This document shows, in pieces, positions 20,728 through 24,327 of a stretch of 24,327 nucleotides of DNA (within the stretch, counting starts at the first letter, position 1; the number at the start of each line of letters is the position of its first letter). Under the pieces are notes generated by a model. The model searched no databases and had not been told where the DNA came from. It saw only the letters and a list, made by a program, of their open reading frames with translations. A program made the position numbers and the translations under genes. The DNA is from a virus: positions 1 to 24,327 of IMG/VR virus record IMGVR_UViG_3300030104_000103; one strand, written 5' to 3'.

Positions 20728-22997
20728 TATCTTCTCCCATCTGCTTGAACATCTACTTGGAAAGTACCATATCTCCATTTTTCACCAGCACTTTCGTTTT
20801 CTATTTTTACATTTGCATATCTTCCTCTTGCTCTAGTATCAAATTTAGTTGAACTAGCAACAACACTAAACGGACTATATTTACTTGTGCTTGCAGTAGA
20901 TGAAGGAAAGTCTTTTAATCCTATAGTTACTTTAGCTGTGCCATCTAATGTTTTAAAATCAGGAAAAAATCTTCTCATTGCTAAAAAGAATTCTCCCATT
21001 CCTTCTGATGTTTGTATTGCAAAATCATATGATTGTACAAAAGAAGTTAAAGCAGTCGTAGTTCCATCAGGGTTAATTTGATCTGTGCCTACTTCATGCT
21101 CAAAGTAAACTGTTTGACCTAACCCTGTTGAACCTACAATACTTGGAAAAGTTCCTGTAGAAGAACTGTTAAATTGTGTTGCATGTGGTCTTGGATATAC
21201 TGTTGAGTCAATCCAAGTAGTTCGAATTGAATTTGTATTAACTCCTGTATACCACACACCACCAGGTGTTTGACCAGATTCACCGTAATTATAAACTACA
21301 TATCTATCATTATATGCTGAATTAGATGTAGGATAATACCAAACAACTTCTGTAAATAAGTTATTAATACCGGCTACAACTTGTTGTCCTTTTGTTGTAT
21401 CAAAGTCATCAAATACATAATCTTCTACCATACAAGGTAAAGAGTTTACGGTACCATCAAATGCAAAGAAACCATTATTACCAATCCAATAAGCAACACC
21501 ATCTATTTCACAACATGCGTTTTGACCAATCAAGCCACAGTTTGTACCTACTTGTTCAAAGCCAAATGTAAAAGGTGCACCAATAAATTTCATGGTGTAC
21601 AAAGCATTATCTGTCCATACTAGAATATTTTCTTTTGCAACAATAGCTCCCATAATTTTTGTACCATCTTGTAATCTTTGGGAGCCAGCACTGTTTTCTG
21701 CAGTAGGTGCATATACATTTATTTGTTCTTGATTAGAAAATCTTATAAACATATCATCTTGTGTTTGAGGATCACCTATAGTTGTTTCTGTTCCAAAATG
21801 AATTAAGTGTCTTGTTGTTGGTGAAATTAATGTAGATCTAGATGCAGTAGGATTTCCTTCAGTCCCACTTATAGCTGTTACAAAATTTGTAGTTAATGTT
21901 GATGCACGAGTAGTAAAGTTTGCTGCAATAGAAGAGTCCCAAGTAAAAGTTTTACCATTAGAAATAGTTGCAACCAATACTTGACCAAAATTGTTTAGTG
22001 ACCAGAGACCTGGTTCTAGTGTAACGGTAGACGCTGCAACTGCATCACCCCAGTTACCCCATTCTGTTGCATCTTGAACTGTTGTATTAGTAGAATGAGC
22101 TTGACCATTAGATGTTCCAGGAGTTGCTGTTCCTTTAGCACCTCTAGTAATACCTAAAAATTGTGTAGAACTTTTTGATGTATATGTAATTAATTCTGCA
22201 GTTGGTAAAGTTCCAACAGCTATTGTACCTGCAGATGCAAATCCTGTAGTGCTGTCTACGGTTACTGCAGTTCCTGATCCACCTGTACCAGCAGTGTCTG
22301 CATTTAACGATCCATCTAATTCTGTGCTTTGTGATCCTGTAACATTTCCTCCATAGTTTCCAATACCAAAACCATATCCATATGATTGTGCTGAAGGACC
22401 TACCGCCTGATAAGGATTTACTGTACAAGAACTACCTGAAGTTAAATCTGATCCACCACCATTTGCTTCTGCTGATGGTGATGTAATTGTAAAAGTTGTA
22501 GAACTTGGAACTGTTATTACTTGACAAAGTTTATCTTCAAAAGTTGACGCTGCAATACTAGAACCTGTTGGCATAGTTACTGAATCTAATTCAACAATAT
22601 CTCCTATTTCTAAACCATGATTAGTAGACGTCGTAATTGTTACTGCAGTTCCTCTAGTTGTGCTAGTTGTTATAGTAGAACCAGTAAATTGTGTTTGTGC
22701 TCCTGCATTATTACTTCTGTAAGGAGTAATGTCATAAAGTTGACCTTCAAAATATATAAGTAAAAATTTATCGGTCCCTATTGCAACATATCTATTACCT
22801 TCTAAGTCAACAAAAGCATGTTGTTTTCTAGCTACACCACATATGGTGTCACTTAATAAAGAAGACCATCCTCCAACTTTTTCAGGAAGACTATATCTCC
22901 ATCTAGAGTTATCAGAATCTACCCATCGATCTGTTGCACCAACACCTGTGTCTTGTTTATCGACACCCGGTTGAAATTTCATTTCAAAAAGAGCCAT
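20727..22997 (-). CDS. Large tail/neck structural protein (756 aa), beta-propeller-like
   Basis: This protein begins MALFEMKFQPGVDKQDTGVG and continues with RWVDSDNSRWRYSLPEKVGG, an N-terminal pattern shared by large tail proteins of marine podovirus-type phages. The rest is very rich in Thr, Ser, Gly and short beta strands (for example TITTSTTRGTAVTITTSTNH), with repeated W-containing segments such as NGKTFTWDSS, LVWTDNALYTM and GVAYWIGNNGFFAFDG that suggest a propeller fold. A tail-needle-hub or P22 gp10-like stabilisation role is plausible but not proven. AAGGAG 8 bases upstream supports the start. It is followed by a chain of small overlapping genes. Confidence 0.75.
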   Translation of the reverse strand: MALFEMKFQPGVDKQDTGVGATDRWVDSDNSRWRYSLPEKVGGWSSLLSDTICGVARKQHAFVDLEGNRYVAIGTDKFLLIYFEGQLYDITPYRSNNAGAQTQFTGSTITTSTTRGTAVTITTSTNHGLEIGDIVELDSVTMPTGSSIAASTFEDKLCQVITVPSSTTFTITSPSAEANGGGSDLTSGSSCTVNPYQAVGPSAQSYGYGFGIGNYGGNVTGSQSTELDGSLNADTAGTGGSGTAVTVDSTTGFASAGTIAVGTLPTAELITYTSKSSTQFLGITRGAKGTATPGTSNGQAHSTNTTVQDATEWGNWGDAVAASTVTLEPGLWSLNNFGQVLVATISNGKTFTWDSSIAANFTTRASTLTTNFVTAISGTEGNPTASRSTLISPTTRHLIHFGTETTIGDPQTQDDMFIRFSNQEQINVYAPTAENSAGSQRLQDGTKIMGAIVAKENILVWTDNALYTMKFIGAPFTFGFEQVGTNCGLIGQNACCEIDGVAYWIGNNGFFAFDGTVNSLPCMVEDYVFDDFDTTKGQQVVAGINNLFTEVVWYYPTSNSAYNDRYVVYNYGESGQTPGGVWYTGVNTNSIRTTWIDSTVYPRPHATQFNSSSTGTFPSIVGSTGLGQTVYFEHEVGTDQINPDGTTTALTSFVQSYDFAIQTSEGMGEFFLAMRRFFPDFKTLDGTAKVTIGLKDFPSSTASTSKYSPFSVVASSTKFDTRARGRYANVKIENESAGEKWRYGTFQVDVQADGRR

Positions 22998-23009
22998 CTA
23001 TTTAGCTCC

Positions 23010-23735
23010 TTACGCTGTATTAGTTTTATATGCCCAACCTCTTGTAGAGTCTACATATACTAAGGTTATTGATTGACCGTTTGTGTTTAAGGTTAAATCA
23101 GATGTTGCTGAGTTAATTGGTTGTCCATTTCTACCTATTGTACAATTGTTTGAACCCCAAGTACCTCTTGTATCTAAAACACTAACTTCATCTCCGACTG
23201 TTGGAGATGCTGGTAAATTTATTACTATTGGATTGGCTGTTGTATTAGCAAAAATTTGAGCTCCAGCTACTGCTGTATAAGCACTATTAGCATCTGTTAT
23301 AGTTGCATAACCTTTTTCAATTATGCTCATTACTGTTTCTGTTCCATTTGATTTACAAAGAACAGTTGCTCCTGGTGGTATTTGAGTTGTGCTACCACTA
23401 GCTGTTAACACCCCTAAAGTTCTATTAGATGTGCCTCTTACGGTGTCATCTTTCATAATCCACACTCTAGTTACACCAGAACCTGATGGCATAGTAATTG
23501 TTCTATCCCCACCTAAAGTTCCATATAATCTTAAATATGCATTTTTACCATTTGATGTTGCACCATCCGTTAGTAGTAAGGTAACACTACCTGAAGCCAT
23601 ATCTACATCTAAGGCCCCTGTTGATGATTGTTCTAATATTTGTAAGTTGGTATTAGTAATACCACCCCATTGACCAGCTTTTTCGCCGGTTGTAATAATT
23701 TCTAATTGTATATCTGATGAATAACTTGATGCCAT
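23010..23735 (-). CDS. Tail-fibre-like protein (241 aa)
   Basis: The N-terminus has TTGEKAGQWGGITNTN (15-30), a recurring virion-attachment motif of marine-phage tail fibres. It is followed by beta-rich Ser/Thr/Gly repeats (GALDVDMASGSVTLLLTDGA). The C-terminal part (NPIVINLPASPTVGDEVSVL, then the GRNGQPI block and VYVDSTRGWAYK) looks like a short receptor-facing or trimerisation domain. At 241 residues it is short for a complete fibre, so it may be a tail-fibre adaptor or a distal short fibre. AGGAG 9 bases before ATG overlaps the previous stop. Confidence 0.78.
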   Translation of the reverse strand: MASSYSSDIQLEIITTGEKAGQWGGITNTNLQILEQSSTGALDVDMASGSVTLLLTDGATSNGKNAYLRLYGTLGGDRTITMPSGSGVTRVWIMKDDTVRGTSNRTLGVLTASGSTTQIPPGATVLCKSNGTETVMSIIEKGYATITDANSAYTAVAGAQIFANTTANPIVINLPASPTVGDEVSVLDTRGTWGSNNCTIGRNGQPINSATSDLTLNTNGQSITLVYVDSTRGWAYKTNTA

Positions 23736-23739
23736 AATT

Positions 23740-24192
23740 TTATACTCCTGGATCTATTGGTGTCCAGACCATGTTTGCTCCTGGTATTATTTCACTCCAT
23801 GTTATAGCTTGTGCCGTACCCGTAGCAAGCGTAAAAGTGCTTCCTGTAGGTGAAACATTAGCTTCTCCTGATACTGTAACAGTTCCTGAAGAAATTACAA
23901 CCTGATTTCCACTTGGAGTTATATTAGCATCTGCGCTTACTGTAACAGTGCCAATAGCTATTGCTACCTGAGAGCCAGTAACACCAAAGTTAGCATCTCC
24001 TCGAATTGATAAACTACCAAAACCAAGAGTTAATGGATTTGGATCAGGTATCTCTGTAATTGAATCTGCTACGATACCTGGATCTCCAATGCTAATAGTT
24101 ACCTGATTTCCTGTAACTGAAAAAGTTACGTCGCTATCTGGTCCTGATGTAGCAAATGGTAATGCTGATATTGCGTCAAATCCTAAACTCAT
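23740..24192 (-). CDS. Beta-repeat structural protein (150 aa)
   Basis: Begins MSLGFDAISALPFATSG and then carries a roughly 22-residue repeat: units near 21-43, 67-88, 89-110 and 111-132, with the pattern aN-x-x-x-TG-x-QV-x-I-x-x-GTVTVS. The C-terminus WSEIIPGANMVWTPIDPG is a typical ending of these marine-phage proteins. The repeat predicts stacked short beta strands, as in a fibre or capsid-decorating spike. AAGGA six bases before ATG follows the upstream terminator. It is the first gene after a terminator, so it may also need its own promoter. Confidence 0.7.
   Translation of the reverse strand: MSLGFDAISALPFATSGPDSDVTFSVTGNQVTISIGDPGIVADSITEIPDPNPLTLGFGSLSIRGDANFGVTGSQVAIAIGTVTVSADANITPSGNQVVISSGTVTVSGEANVSPTGSTFTLATGTAQAITWSEIIPGANMVWTPIDPGV
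23797..23994 (-). repeat. Three tandem 22-codon repeats
   Basis: Within the 150-aa protein, units at 23994-23929, 23928-23863 and 23862-23797 encode related 22-residue segments (DANFGVTGSQVAIAIGTVTVS-like, ANITPSGNQVVISSGTVTVS, ANVSPTGSTFTLATGTAQAI). Similarity is clear at protein level and partial at DNA level. Confidence 0.7.
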
Positions 24193-24203
24193 AAAAATTC
24201 CTT

Positions 24204-24241
24204 AAAAGGAGACAGGGGGTATGTGGTGGTGCCCTGCCTCC
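24204..24241 (-). terminator. Rho-independent terminator
   Basis: On the transcribed (minus) strand GGAGGCAGGG (24241-24232) pairs with CCCTGTCTCC (24217-24208): ten base pairs with one G-U wobble, a 14-base loop containing CACCACCAC, and a short U tract (24207-24204) at the stem base. It sits between the upstream partial gene and the tail gene cluster, where it would end or attenuate transcription of the upstream gene. The U tract is short, so read-through into the tail genes is likely. Confidence 0.75.
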
Positions 24242-24255
24242 ATCTAAGAATTATA

Positions 24256-24327
24256 TCATCGTTTAAACCAAGAAGGAAGACCTAAATGTGGACGTTTGTC
24301 AAACATATTATCTTTTGCTCCCGGTGT
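24256..24327 (-). CDS. C-terminal end of an upstream gene, partial
   Basis: An open minus-strand frame enters from the right edge and ends at TGA 24258-24256. The visible 23 residues are TPGAKDNMFDKRPHLGLPSW followed by FKR. The basic, aromatic end and the terminator directly after it support a real gene end, perhaps the capsid or another head protein, because head genes normally precede tail genes. The fragment is too short to name. Confidence 0.6.
   Translation of the reverse strand, partial: TPGAKDNMFDKRPHLGLPSWFKR

Noticed and set aside
20728-20778. Upstream extension of the 54-aa gene to an ATG at 20778
   Set aside because: The extra 17 residues lie wholly inside the 756-aa gene, whereas ATG 20727 has a good ribosome site and the usual TAATG overlap.
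22144-22428. 94-codon open frame rich in Trp, Arg, Cys and Ile on the minus strand
   Set aside because: It is an alternate frame of the Ser/Thr/Gly-rich tail gene; the odd composition follows from reading its repeats out of frame.
24250-24302. Possible promoter from TATAAT (24255-24250) and TTGACA (24302-24297) on the minus strand
   Set aside because: The two boxes are about 41 bases apart and neither has a partner at 16 to 18 bases, so no complete promoter can be drawn.
1-24327. tRNA genes, CRISPR arrays, insertion sequences, integrase
   Set aside because: No cloverleaf, no regularly spaced repeats, no transposase or integrase motifs were seen on either strand by eye.

Overview
The window is a stretch of a strongly AT-rich tailed-phage genome. 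It most resembles the short-tailed (podovirus-type) phages seen in marine viromes and in phages of marine alphaproteobacteria such as SAR11. That assignment is inference. It rests on the low GC, the tightly overlapping gene packing, and several protein families typical of those genomes: a large ejection protein, GG-rich structural proteins, a compact PolA, an archaeo-eukaryotic-type primase and DUF3310. No integrase, repressor, tRNA, rRNA, insertion sequence or CRISPR array is visible. No stretch over 300 bases lacks a gene; the longest gaps are about 50 to 60 bases, and each is described.

Almost everything is encoded on the minus strand, so the genes run from right to left. The right end (24327 to 19969) holds the tail end of an unidentified upstream gene, a rho-independent terminator, then a beta-repeat protein, a tail-fibre-like protein, a 756-residue tail or neck protein and three small structural-module proteins. 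Next (19958 to 11718) come a 26-codon small ORF and four proteins that look like the inner core or DNA-ejection apparatus (474, 293, 371 and 1575 residues). A small coiled-coil membrane protein and an M15-family peptidase (11718 to 11026) form a probable lysis pair.

A two-gene plus-strand island (9357 to 10987) carries a SNF2-like SF2 helicase and a small membrane protein. It starts at a striking interlocked divergent promoter (9308 to 9341), where one perfect inverted repeat supplies a -35 and a -10 box to each strand.

Leftward from that promoter runs the replication operon: three conserved phage proteins (one a possible ssDNA-binding protein), a primase-polymerase, a UvrD-like SF1 helicase, DUF3310 and a family A DNA polymerase with a proofreading domain. 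A GC-rich, G-run-containing hairpin separates the putative ssDNA-binding gene from the primase.

The left end (2502 to 1) is a cassette of small accessory genes: a 33-aa membrane protein, a compact SET-domain methyltransferase, a conserved 219-aa protein, a 50-aa CxxC protein, a 99-aa membrane coiled-coil protein, an exported cysteine-containing protein, a 60-aa protein and a membrane protein cut by the window edge. Three of the listed genes (33, 50 and 26 codons) are very short and easily missed; two of them have excellent Shine-Dalgarno sequences.
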